A stretch of DNA of 41,395 bases from Pirellulaceae bacterium (GTDB lineage: Bacteria > Planctomycetota > Planctomycetia > Pirellulales > Pirellulaceae): the NCBI GenBank assembly GCA_030748485.1, contig JASMLW010000197.1:1-41395 (forward strand). Direction: 5' to 3'. Below, one piece after another: positions 1 to 7,498 of this stretch; position 1 is the stretch's first letter, and every line of letters begins with the position of its first letter. A model generated the notes under the pieces. That model worked only from the letters and a program-made list of their open reading frames with translations, searched no databases and had not been told where the DNA came from. Made by a program: the position numbers and the translations under genes.

Positions 1-71
1 GAGAATGGGACGCGATGCGCGCGGGGCGACGCGAGAATGGAGCGTTGGTTGCAGCTGGAACGCCTGGTTCA

Positions 72-127
72 CCCGTGCTCAAGCACGGGCCTATGCCGCC
101 TGCGGCGGAATGGGGCGTAAACGCCCC
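72..127. repeat. Three consecutive small hairpins
   Basis: Three inverted repeats follow each other: CCCGTGCT at 72-79 pairs with AGCACGGG at 82-89, CCGCC at 96-100 pairs with GGCGG at 104-108, and GGGGCGT at 112-118 pairs with ACGCCCC at 121-127. Loops are 2 to 3 bases. No T-run follows, so this is not a standard intrinsic terminator. The rest of 1-176 shows no supportable gene; an open frame that crosses it also crosses the palindromic element and has no family resemblance. Confidence 0.6.
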
Positions 128-176
128 TGGTCGTGCGCGGCGACGTCCTGCCTCCTTAGTCATTAGTCCTTCGTCA

Positions 177-300
177 CTAGAGGGCATTTCAAAACCTTGT
201 ACGATGGCCTTCCAAGGCCGTCGATTTTGGAAATCCTCGGGAAACGACGGCCTTGGAAGGCCATCGTACGGCAAAACATCGGTTTTGAAATGCGCTCTAG
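177..300. repeat. Palindromic dispersed element, copy 1
   Basis: This 124 bp element has nested inverted repeats. The outer arms run CTAGAG-N-GCATTTCAAAACC at the left (from 177) and the matching complement ending CTCTAG at 300. A perfect 25 bp inner arm at 199-223 pairs with 245-269. Each inner arm contains GGCCTTCCAAGGCC, itself a palindrome. A second copy lies at 26821-26956. It encodes nothing recognisable; short open frames read across it are artefacts. It looks like a MITE-like or REP-like non-autonomous element, an inference because no transposase or target duplication is visible. Confidence 0.85.
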
Positions 301-399
301 TCATTGAGTCAATCCACGTCATTACCTTCTTTGCCGATTCTTGGTCTAATGGGACATCAACCGTCGGCACGAGAAGCGAGCCGCGAGGTCCATGTTGAG

Positions 400-762
400 A
401 TGAATCCGATCGACCTGCTCCGCAATCTGATGATCGCCGCACTGGTCGACGACGAGTTGGCTGAGAGTGAGCTCGCGTTGTTGGAGAACCGTCGGCAAGC
501 GTGGGGCGTCAGCGCGGAACTGTTTGCTCAGGTTCTCAGCGAGGTCGAAGGGGGCGACAGAGAGTTGACGATTCCCGAGTCGCTGGCGCACCGTCACGAT
601 CTGCTCGCCGAGCTGGTGATCATGGTCGCCGCCGACGGTCGGCTGCACAAGAAGGAGAAGAAGCTGCTGCAAAGCTCGACCAAACAACTCGGCTTGAAGC
701 GAGCCGACTTGCAGCGGTTGATCGATGAGTTCGTCGACGACGAATCGGATCTTGTGATCTAG
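400..762 (+). CDS. TerB-like domain protein, 120 aa
   Basis: A small, soluble, acidic, all-helical protein. The segment around residues 12-45 (AALVDDELAESE, then a hydrophobic helix) and the later MVAADGRLHKKEKKLL around residue 78 match the paired acidic-helix pattern of TerB/DjlA-N-like domains, which occur in tellurite-resistance and stress-linked proteins and whose biochemical role is poorly known. I chose ATG 400 over an upstream in-frame TTG at 304 because the protein similarity starts there and the TTG lies just beyond the palindromic element. It converges with the aldo/keto reductase gene, whose stop is 8 bp away. No signal peptide or membrane segment is visible. Family call moderate; exact function unknown. 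Confidence 0.7.
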   Translation: MNPIDLLRNLMIAALVDDELAESELALLENRRQAWGVSAELFAQVLSEVEGGDRELTIPESLAHRHDLLAELVIMVAADGRLHKKEKKLLQSSTKQLGLKRADLQRLIDEFVDDESDLVI

Positions 763-770
763 CCGCGGCG

Positions 771-1757
771 CTAACGAATCGGGTCAGGTTGCCGCCAGGG
801 GGGCGGGCAGACTTGATCGACGCGTTCGAAGTGTTCCTCCGGAATCGCGATCTGACTAGCGGCGACCGCATCGGCGACTTGCTCAGCCCGCTTGGCTCCG
901 ACGACCAGTGACGACATGGCCGGCTGTTGGAGAGTCCAAGCCAGTGTGTAGCGAGCCGGCGAAATGTCGAGTTCCCCGGCCAATTGCTCGACGCCCTCCA
1001 ATTGATCGTAGAGACCGTCGTTTAGTTCCCACATCCACGCCGGCTTCTCAGCCAACCGCGAATCGGCGGGCGCGGACTCGCTGCGGCGATATTTGCCGGT
1101 CAGCAGCCCTCCTTGGAGAGACTGGTACGGCGTCACGCCGATCTGGTGCTTTGCGCAGAATGGCAGATCGTTGTGAAACTCGCGGCGCAGCATGCTGTAG
1201 GGAATTTGCGACGAGACGACGCGCGGCCAACCGTTGGCGTCGGCCAACCAAAGCATTTCGCAAAGCTGAGCAGCGCTGTGGTTTGAGGCTCCGAAGTAGC
1301 GAACTTTGCCTTGTCTAACACACTGATCGATGGCCGCCATGGTTGTTTCCAGCGGCGTGTGTTTGTCCGGCCAGTGGACGATGTAGAGATCGATGACATC
1401 GGTTTGCAATCGGCGAAGACTTTGTTCCACTTCGCGGAGGATGTGCGAGGCGGAGAGGCCGCGGTCTTGCGGGCCGGCTCCGAGCGGAGCGCCCACTTTC
1501 GTGGCGAGCACCGCATCGTTGCGGCGGCCGAGCAGCGCTTTGCCGACGATCTCCTCCGCCACACCGCCGGCGCTGCCGAGCACGCGCTTGTAGCCTTCGT
1601 AAACGTTGGCCGTGTCAATGAAGTTGACGCCCATATCAATCGCGGCGTGGACGAGCTTGACCGCGTCGGCTTCCGCCACCGGTTCGCCGAACGTCATCGT
1701 TCCCAAACAGATGGGCGACACCAGCAGGCCGCTCGCGCCAAGTTCTCGCAATTGCAT
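771..1757 (-). CDS. Aldo/keto reductase, 328 aa
   Basis: NAD(P)H-dependent oxidoreductase with a TIM-barrel fold; such enzymes interconvert aldehydes or sugars and alcohols. The start MQLRELGASGLLVSPICLGT is typical of the YajO/YghZ-like subgroup. The catalytic tetrad can be placed: Asp48 and Tyr53 (DTANVYEG), Lys87 (LATKVGA) and His128 (IVHWPD). The length is normal for the family. I chose ATG 1757 because an upstream extension to 1856 would overlap the preceding gene and adds no family sequence. It lies 23 bp downstream of the class III aminotransferase stop on the same strand, so the two are probably co-transcribed. That pairing suggests small-molecule metabolism with carbonyl intermediates, but the substrate cannot be read from sequence. 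Confidence 0.92.
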   Translation of the reverse strand: MQLRELGASGLLVSPICLGTMTFGEPVAEADAVKLVHAAIDMGVNFIDTANVYEGYKRVLGSAGGVAEEIVGKALLGRRNDAVLATKVGAPLGAGPQDRGLSASHILREVEQSLRRLQTDVIDLYIVHWPDKHTPLETTMAAIDQCVRQGKVRYFGASNHSAAQLCEMLWLADANGWPRVVSSQIPYSMLRREFHNDLPFCAKHQIGVTPYQSLQGGLLTGKYRRSESAPADSRLAEKPAWMWELNDGLYDQLEGVEQLAGELDISPARYTLAWTLQQPAMSSLVVGAKRAEQVADAVAASQIAIPEEHFERVDQVCPPPWRQPDPIR

Positions 1758-1780
1758 GATTCGGTCTCTCGGTTGAATAT

Positions 1781-3121
1781 TTATGAAACGAGCCGGCGAA
1801 AGAATTCGCTTCTCGGTTCGCATTCCATCATTTGATCGATTCGGTTGTTGTCCCAAGCGTCTTTGATCCGAGCAAACGACTCGCGGGCGGCGTCGACGGT
1901 CTGGTCGATTTCGGCCGGACCCTGCGCCGCGTTCAGATAGAAGGACGCGTAGCCATGACAGCCGCGTTTCGCCATCTCTTGCACGTAGAGTGTGTTCAGT
2001 TGGACGGTCAGATCGGCCGGGGCGTCGAACGTCAGGTGCGGGTGATAGTCGACGCCGCTACACGTCACAGCGACGCCGGTCTCCGCCGCGACATCGTTCA
2101 ATCGCCGTTTCAATTCGCGGCCCGTGTTCTGAATGGTCGCCGGCGCGTCCCGCCGCTCGACTTCGCGCAACGTGGTCAACGCAGCTCGCAGTCCGATTGG
2201 GTCGCTCCAACACGTGCTGGAAATGAACATCCGGTCGGCGGGTTCCATCACGGCTCGCGTACCGACGACAGCGCCCATCGGGAATCCGTTCGAAATCGAT
2301 TTGGCGAACACGGCCATGTCCGGCGTGACGCCGACGACCGGTTGCGATCCCGCCGCGCTAGGTCGAAACCCAGTCGAAACCTCGTCAAAGATCAAGACCG
2401 CTCCCTGGTCGCGTGCGGCGTCGGCGACGGCGGCCAGGTAACCGTCCGGAGGCTCCTCCGAACGCATCGGCTCCATGATGACCGCGGCGATCTCGCCCCG
2501 GTGTTCTTCAAGTTTCTGCACGAGCGCGTCCAGGTCGCCGTAGGGGAAGGGAATCGCCGTGCCCGTCAAAGCTCGCGGAACTCCAGTCGGCTCGATGCCC
2601 GGAAAGAGATGTGCGTCGAGCGACGCGTCGGCGTCCAAGTTCGCCGCCAAGTACCAATCGTGCCAACCGTGATAGCCGCAGAACAGAATCTTGTCTCGCC
2701 CAGTCGCGCCGCGGGCAATGCGAACGGCGACAGCACATGCGTCACCGCCGCCTTTGGCGTACCGAACCATTTCGGCGCAGGGGACGCGCCGCACCAGCTC
2801 TTCGGCCAGCTCAACTTCGAGTTCGTGGTTGACGCTGAAGCCGATTCCTGCGGCGATGATGTTCGTTACATCTTCGTTCACGACCGGGTCGGCGTAGCCC
2901 AGGATGATCGCTCCGATGCCGCTCACCCAATCGATATATTCGTGGCCGTCGACGTCCCAGAAGCGGGCTCCTTGCGCCCGCGTAGCGTACGCGGGAGAAA
3001 CACCGTAGGCGAAGCGCGACGGGCGGCGGCTGATCAGTTGAGTTCCACCGGGAATCAGCTCCAGCGCTCGTTCGTACTTCTCCATAGAGCGAGGGACGCG
3101 AGATGATGACGTCGTTGACAT
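1781..3121 (-). CDS. Class III PLP aminotransferase, GSA-aminotransferase-like, 446 aa
   Basis: A fold-type I PLP enzyme of the class III aminotransferase family, closest in style to glutamate-1-semialdehyde aminomutase-like proteins of secondary metabolism. Visible motifs: WDVDGHEYIDWVSGIG near residue 55, the KGGGDACAVAVR phosphate-cup segment near 123, GYHGWHDW near 149, the PLP-ring Asp246 in IFDEVSTGFR, and the Schiff-base Lys274 in FAKSISNGFPMG. ATG 3121 is preceded by GGAGA at good spacing. It leads the aldo/keto reductase gene by 23 bp. True HemL would be expected near haem genes; here the context points to a paralogue with another amino acceptor. A transaminase is very likely, the substrate unknown. 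Confidence 0.9.
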   Translation of the reverse strand: MSTTSSSRVPRSMEKYERALELIPGGTQLISRRPSRFAYGVSPAYATRAQGARFWDVDGHEYIDWVSGIGAIILGYADPVVNEDVTNIIAAGIGFSVNHELEVELAEELVRRVPCAEMVRYAKGGGDACAVAVRIARGATGRDKILFCGYHGWHDWYLAANLDADASLDAHLFPGIEPTGVPRALTGTAIPFPYGDLDALVQKLEEHRGEIAAVIMEPMRSEEPPDGYLAAVADAARDQGAVLIFDEVSTGFRPSAAGSQPVVGVTPDMAVFAKSISNGFPMGAVVGTRAVMEPADRMFISSTCWSDPIGLRAALTTLREVERRDAPATIQNTGRELKRRLNDVAAETGVAVTCSGVDYHPHLTFDAPADLTVQLNTLYVQEMAKRGCHGYASFYLNAAQGPAEIDQTVDAARESFARIKDAWDNNRIDQMMECEPRSEFFRRLVS

Positions 3122-3296
3122 TCGGTTCTCCAGTCAAATCACGTGCGCGCGCCGCGGACGCTCACTCGCCGCTGCATCGATGTCGAAACATCCGGATTCG
3201 CAATTGTTCATTTGCCACTTGCTGGTCATCAGCCGTCAGCCAATTAGACGGCATCCAATCGTCACGCTCAAGTCGCCGTCTCACCGGTGCGTTCTC

Positions 3297-4490
3297 TCAA
3301 TTGGCGGCGAAATCGAGCACGCGAACGGCTTGCCCGAGGCTGCGTGGATTGGATTTGTTGGAGACGCGGAGCAGGATTTGATGTTCGCCCGGTTTCAAAT
3401 CCGCATCGAACATGACCGTCCGCGGATAATGCAGTCCCCGGCTGAAACGGTGGTAAAGATCGATTGTGCGAAACGGCCCACCGTCGATGCTAATGTCGAC
3501 CATTCCCGCATCTGGTCCGGCCAGCACGTAGGCTCCCACGCCGACGCCGGTGAAGTTGAATTTGAGTTCCGCTCCCGGTCGATCGGCGCACCACAGTTGA
3601 TTCTCGGCGAACCGACCGCGACATTGACCGGGCAACCGCGGCCAGGCCGGAGTCTTCTTTTCAAAGCCGTTCAGCTGAAACGGGCCGGCAAGAAAACGGC
3701 CGTTGAAGTAGGAGTGATCATCGATCGGTTCGGGCATCTTCGCGTCGACCGCCTCGCCAGGCGCTCCGGACCACGCTTGCTTCAGCATGGAACCGATCAG
3801 ATCGGCGCAGATTCGATTGCCGCGCGCGGCCGGGTGCGTCCCCCCGTACTCCCGCCACGTTAGGTCGCCGCGGTCGATCCGCTGAGCGACTTCCCGCGCC
3901 AAGTGAATCGTCGAGACGCCGTAATGTTGCGCAACCGGTTCGTGAGCGGTGATCGACAGCGGAGTCTGCTTACGACCATACGTTTCGATCATCCCTGGAT
4001 TGACGAAGTAGGTGACGACAATATCCATCCGGCGATTCGCTGTTAAGCATTGCCGCAGGATTCCCTCGAGACCTCGTCGGCATTCGCGCTTCGCATGTTG
4101 AGCATCCTGGTCGTCGTTCACAGCGAATTCGACAAACAACAGATCGACCGGACCGTCTTTGAATAGATCGCGTCGCAGGCGAAAAGAACCCGTCGTGCTG
4201 CACGTCGAAGAGATTCCGCCATTGATGAACGTGAACTCAGTGCTCGGAAACTGCTTTGACAAGAAGTCACTCACCATCGGCCGATAGCCCTTCATCTCAG
4301 TGATCGAGCCGCCGATAAAACCTACTCGTCCGCGTTTCGTTTTCGCGAACACGCTGCGAGAATTCTGAAAGTCGCTGCGCTGCTGGACATTGGCGGATTC
4401 GTCGCCTACGGGTGCGGCAGCACTGATGGTCGGCAAGCCAACGGCCGACAACAGCAATGTCATACAGATCGCTCGAATCGCGCAGGTCAT
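3297..4490 (-). CDS. Exported SGNH/GDSL-family hydrolase, 397 aa
   Basis: A predicted secreted esterase or lipase-like enzyme. A signal peptide (about residues 1-25, hydrophobic MTLLLSAVGLPTISAAA) precedes an SGNH domain. Block I has Ser62 in FIGGSITEMKGY, block II Gly92 in NGGISS, block III Asn125 in FAVNDDQD, and block V His219 in GGTHPAARGNR. The usual Asp three residues before the block V His is Gly here, so the catalytic acid may come from elsewhere, as I recall from other planctomycete members. The last 120 residues form a beta-rich accessory region. ATG 4490 has GAAGG about 10 bases upstream; a longer frame to 4640 runs into a low-complexity tandem repeat and is unlikely. The 175 bp between its stop and the aminotransferase start (3122-3296) show no terminator. 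Confidence 0.85.
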   Translation of the reverse strand: MTCAIRAICMTLLLSAVGLPTISAAAPVGDESANVQQRSDFQNSRSVFAKTKRGRVGFIGGSITEMKGYRPMVSDFLSKQFPSTEFTFINGGISSTCSTTGSFRLRRDLFKDGPVDLLFVEFAVNDDQDAQHAKRECRRGLEGILRQCLTANRRMDIVVTYFVNPGMIETYGRKQTPLSITAHEPVAQHYGVSTIHLAREVAQRIDRGDLTWREYGGTHPAARGNRICADLIGSMLKQAWSGAPGEAVDAKMPEPIDDHSYFNGRFLAGPFQLNGFEKKTPAWPRLPGQCRGRFAENQLWCADRPGAELKFNFTGVGVGAYVLAGPDAGMVDISIDGGPFRTIDLYHRFSRGLHYPRTVMFDADLKPGEHQILLRVSNKSNPRSLGQAVRVLDFAAN

Positions 4491-4589
4491 GGAGGTCGCC
4501 TTCGACAGTTTGCATTGGGAATCGGGATCACTCTCGGTCGATCCGGCGACTAACGGGACGACCGATGATCGCGCGGAAGTTTGCCTTTG

Positions 4590-4625
4590 CGTGGCGTGTG
4601 GCGTGTGGCGCGTGGCGTGTGGCGC
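4590..4625. repeat. Short GTGTGGC tandem repeat
   Basis: A run of imperfect GTGTGGC/GTGGC units (gcgtggcgtgtggcgtgtgg and onwards) lies between the divergent SGNH and DUF2007 genes. It is low-complexity and likely slippage-prone. I see no gene in it. Confidence 0.7.
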
Positions 4626-4715
4626 TTTCGCACACCGCAAAGATGTCGTGGTGTCTCGGTCCCGAATGTTAACACATTCACAACTCGCTGCTCATGTCGG
4701 CAAAAGCGACAGGGC

Positions 4716-4747
4716 TTCGACGAGTGGGATGTGGGAGCTGCTATAAT
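4716..4747 (+). promoter_or_regulatory. Candidate sigma-70-type promoter of the DUF2007 gene
   Basis: A perfect TATAAT lies at 4742-4747, 41 bp before ATG 4788. The only -35-like hexamer is TTCGAC at 4716-4721, with a long 20 bp spacer, so the -10 is the main support. It sits between divergent genes, where a promoter is expected. Confidence 0.35.
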
Positions 4748-4787
4748 TGTCAGTTGCAACACTTCCGCGCCCGACGAGGTGGCTAAC

Positions 4788-5378
4788 ATGTCTGATCGCT
4801 TGGTGGAAATCGCCCGGGCGGCGAACGATGGCGAAGCCGCGGTGATCAAGGCGCACCTCGAGTCGGTCGGAATCCGATCGTCGATCGACGGACAGGCGGT
4901 GGCCGGTTGGATGTGGCACCTCGGCAGCCAGATCAGCGGCATCCGCGTGCTCGTATTTGAGTCGGACGCCGAGCGCGCGTACGAAGTGCTTGAGGGACGC
5001 GACGATTCGCCCCACGATGAAGTCGACGACGCCAAGCATCCGCCGGCTGAATCATGGGACGACGAGGAGCGCGACGACGCCTTGGAGCTGCTGGAGGACG
5101 AGTCGAAGCGAGCCTTTCGTTCCGCCGTTATCGGCATTGTGTTGCTGCCTCCGTTGCTGACCCTCTATTCGGTGTGGGTGCTATTCAGGCATCGGCTCTT
5201 CTGGGTGGGGACCGAGCGTTCTCGACAGCGAGCGATGTTCGCCGGCGCAATCAATTGCGCCGTTCTGGCGATTGTCTTCTTGCTGTTGCAGACAATACTC
5301 GCCGATGGTCACGTAGAGGTTTCCGACGACCCGAACACTCTCCCGACGAGCGGGACTCGATGGCGGATATATCGATGA
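4788..5378 (+). CDS. DUF2007-domain membrane protein, 196 aa
   Basis: The N-terminus (DRLVEIARAANDGEAAVIKAHLESVGI, read in two parts) matches DUF2007, a small domain of unknown function labelled as putative signal transducing. It ends in VLVFESDAERAYEVLEG around residue 65. A very acidic linker follows (about residues 72-103), then two hydrophobic segments around 115-135 and 150-170. The protein is thus an N-in cytosolic domain tethered to the inner membrane. ATG 4788 has GAGGTGG just upstream and a TATAAT 41 bp upstream. Its stop codon overlaps the start of the next gene as ATGA, which indicates translational coupling with the FG-GAP lipoprotein. Confidence 0.75.
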   Translation: MSDRLVEIARAANDGEAAVIKAHLESVGIRSSIDGQAVAGWMWHLGSQISGIRVLVFESDAERAYEVLEGRDDSPHDEVDDAKHPPAESWDDEERDDALELLEDESKRAFRSAVIGIVLLPPLLTLYSVWVLFRHRLFWVGTERSRQRAMFAGAINCAVLAIVFLLLQTILADGHVEVSDDPNTLPTSGTRWRIYR

Positions 5379-6964
5379 ATGATCTGCGCCGCGGGCGAAT
5401 AATGCGGATTCGTTGGCTATGGATCGCGGGCGCTCTGTCCGTCGGGTCGCTGTTCGGGTGCGGCTCGCGCAACAAGCCGATTCAGATGGCTCCGCAGTCG
5501 GACGTCGATGTCGCCGTGTTGGGACCCAAGGTGAAGGCCTTTTGCGGGGAGTGTCACGCCTACCCTCAGCCCGACACGTTTCCTCGAGAAGCTTGGGCCG
5601 CCGAAGTCGCTCAAGGTTTCATGCTGTACGACCAGTCGGGCCGCAACGACCTCAATCCTCCGAGCCAGCGCGATGTTCTGGCCTATTACCAGAAAATTGC
5701 GCCGCACGAGTTGGAGTTTTCTGATCCCACGGAGGACCCGGGCGACCCGGCGATATTCTTTCGCACCTCGGATCGGTGGACCTCCGCGTACCGACCTCGA
5801 TCACCTCTGTGGGGAGTCGCCCACCTGAATTGGCTGCAACTCAACGGCCCGGCGGCTGAGTCGACGTTGGTGGCCTGCGACATGATGTCGGGCGAGTTGC
5901 TGTTGTTCGGCGGGCTGAGTGAGCAACCGTCGGTGCTCGCCCAATATCAACTGAAAGCGCCTGCTCATTCGGAAGCTGTCGACTTGGATCAGGATGGCCT
6001 GACCGACCTGGTCATCGCCGATCTGGGGCTCGCCAATCCGGCGGACGATCGTGTCGGGCGCGTGATCTGGATGCGACGACTGAAAGCTGATCAGCTGGAG
6101 TTTGAACCGGTCGTTCTGAAGAGCGGGTTGGGGCGTGTGGCGGACGTGCAAGCGGGCGATTTTGACAACGACGGTGATTTGGATCTGATCGTCGCCGAGT
6201 TTGGTTGGCGTCGCATCGGCAGCGTGTTGTTGCTCGTGAACGAAGGCGTGACAGATGGAGATCCGACGTTTACCTCGCGCGAAATCGACCCGCGGCACGG
6301 CGCGATTCACGTGCCGCCGATCGACCTCGACGACGACGGTCAATTGGACTTCATCGCCTTGATTAGCCAGGAGCACGAGACGATCGTGGCGTTTATGAAC
6401 CAGGGAGATCTCAAGTTCAAGCCGCATGTCTTGTTCGTCAGCGACAACCCGGCGTTCGGCTCGAGCGGGATCGAGTTGACCGACTTGGATCAAGACGGCG
6501 ACACGGACGTCCTTTACACGAACGGCGATTCGTTCGACAGTCGCGAGTTGAAGCCGTATCACGGCGTGCAATGGTTGGAGAATCGCGGCGAGCTATCGTT
6601 TGAGCGGCACGCCATCACACCGATGCCGGGTGTCAATCGAGCATTGGCGGCGGATCTGGATGGCGACGGCGATCTCGACATCGCCGCCAGCGCGATGCTT
6701 CCCGATTCGACGAACGAAGCGGTGCCGGCGTCAGCGGTCGATTCGGTGATTTGGCTGGAGCAGGTTGAGCCGGGCCAGTTCGCCAGACGTCGCGTGGAGC
6801 GCGGCAACTGCAACTACTTCAACTTGATCATCGCGGATTACGACGGCGACGGCGATCTCGACTTGGGCACGGGCAACCTGGTCGAATCGGCCGATTCGCG
6901 CGACGCCCGCTCGCCGCAGTTTCCGTATCTCCGCGTCTGGCTCAACGAGTCGACGGGCGAATAG
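5375..6964 (+). CDS. FG-GAP/VCBS repeat lipoprotein with one haem c motif, 529 aa
   Basis: A signal peptide with a lipobox-like end (VGSLFGC, Cys29) predicts an exported lipoprotein. One CxxCH haem motif follows (CGECH, Cys57-Cys60-His61). Six calcium-binding FG-GAP/VCBS-type loops then recur, such as DLDQDGLTD, DFDNDGDLD, DLDDDGQLD, DLDQDGDTD, DLDGDGDLD and DYDGDGDLD, which together should form a beta-propeller. The start at 5375 overlaps the previous stop as ATGA. An internal ATG at 5402 gives a shorter 20-residue lipoprotein signal and is a fair alternative. Exported proteins of this layout recur in planctomycetes and their substrate is unknown. The stop is followed within 10 bases by dispersed repeats. 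Confidence 0.87.
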   Translation: MNDLRRGRIMRIRWLWIAGALSVGSLFGCGSRNKPIQMAPQSDVDVAVLGPKVKAFCGECHAYPQPDTFPREAWAAEVAQGFMLYDQSGRNDLNPPSQRDVLAYYQKIAPHELEFSDPTEDPGDPAIFFRTSDRWTSAYRPRSPLWGVAHLNWLQLNGPAAESTLVACDMMSGELLLFGGLSEQPSVLAQYQLKAPAHSEAVDLDQDGLTDLVIADLGLANPADDRVGRVIWMRRLKADQLEFEPVVLKSGLGRVADVQAGDFDNDGDLDLIVAEFGWRRIGSVLLLVNEGVTDGDPTFTSREIDPRHGAIHVPPIDLDDDGQLDFIALISQEHETIVAFMNQGDLKFKPHVLFVSDNPAFGSSGIELTDLDQDGDTDVLYTNGDSFDSRELKPYHGVQWLENRGELSFERHAITPMPGVNRALAADLDGDGDLDIAASAMLPDSTNEAVPASAVDSVIWLEQVEPGQFARRRVERGNCNYFNLIIADYDGDGDLDLGTGNLVESADSRDARSPQFPYLRVWLNESTGE

Positions 6965-6972
6965 GCGCCACA

Positions 6973-7077
6973 AGTGGCAGTGCCACTCACAAAGCGAGCT
7001 GCCGCTCGGTAGGCGTTCGCCCGCTCCCGTTGGTCGCTGGAATCCAACCAGGGAAGCCTCAAATCCTCAACGCCACA
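6973..7077 (-). repeat. Repeat A, full 105 bp unit, reverse orientation
   Basis: Read on the minus strand, this stretch matches the 105 bp unit found twice at 39735-39944. By hand alignment with the unit at 39840 there are about 13 mismatches and no gaps, so the unit length is exactly conserved. In the frame used by the multihaem gene it is stop-free and would read GVEDLRLPWLDSS and so on. It begins 9 bp after the FG-GAP gene stop and is not inside any gene I can support. Confidence 0.9.
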
Positions 7078-7225
7078 AGTGGCAGTGCAGTAGGCCTGAT
7101 CCAGGAGCGCAGCGACGCCGCTCCGGCAAGCGACTTGTCGCAAGTGGCAGCGCCACACACAAAGCGAGCACAAGTGGCAGTGGAGGATTGCGGATGATCA
7201 TGAGAACGAGGGACATCGCGGGTGA
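7078..7225 (-). repeat. Partial repeat A fragments
   Basis: Fragments of repeat A's right half recur: the CCACAAGTGGCAGTG core spans the edge of the full unit at 7077-7089 and returns at 7139-7155 and 7169-7183, and ACACAAAGCGAGC is at 7157-7169. The remainder is non-coding. It looks like eroded or rearranged copies packed head to tail. Confidence 0.65.
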
Positions 7226-7272
7226 TCTTGCGATTAAACGAATCGCCTCCACGTTCTGGCGAACGTAGCTAC
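7226..7272 (-). repeat. Repeat B single copy
   Basis: The core CCACGTTCTGGCGAACGTAG, with flanking ATTAAACGAATCGCCT, matches the unit repeated at 17479-17684. The ACGTTC/GAACGT arms form a six-base stem with a TGGC loop. It abuts a truncated repeat A copy. Confidence 0.8.
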
Positions 7273-7274
7273 AA

Positions 7275-7356
7275 AGCTGCCGCTCGGTCTTCCTTCGCCC
7301 GCTCCCGTTGGTCGCTGGAATCGATCGAGAGAACTCCCGACATCCTCTACGCCACA
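7275..7356 (-). repeat. Truncated repeat A fused to repeat B
   Basis: Read on the minus strand, this matches the first three quarters of the 105 bp unit (TGTGGCGTAGAGG through GAGCGGCAGCT). At the point where a full unit would continue, the sequence switches to repeat B. The junction is sharp, which makes the block a mosaic. The interval 7357-7498, up to the next gene, shows no further repeat. Confidence 0.75.
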
Positions 7357-7498
7357 AGTGGCCACGCCCGAGCGCGAGTCGAGCCGCCAAAAAACGACCG
7401 AGTCGGTTGACTTGCTTCGGCGCCCGCCGCGCCGATCTGCTACGCTAGTCGAAACCAAATCGGCACCTCGATCGGCTACTTCATTTGGAGTTTCCGCC

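Noticed and set aside
15..398. 127-residue open frame at the window start
   Set aside because: It reads straight through the palindromic element; the same peptide-like sequence appears at the second copy, so it is a by-product of the repeat.
1832..3106. 424-residue open frame antisense to the class III aminotransferase
   Set aside because: The other strand encodes an enzyme with all catalytic motifs; this frame is an antisense shadow common in GC-rich DNA.
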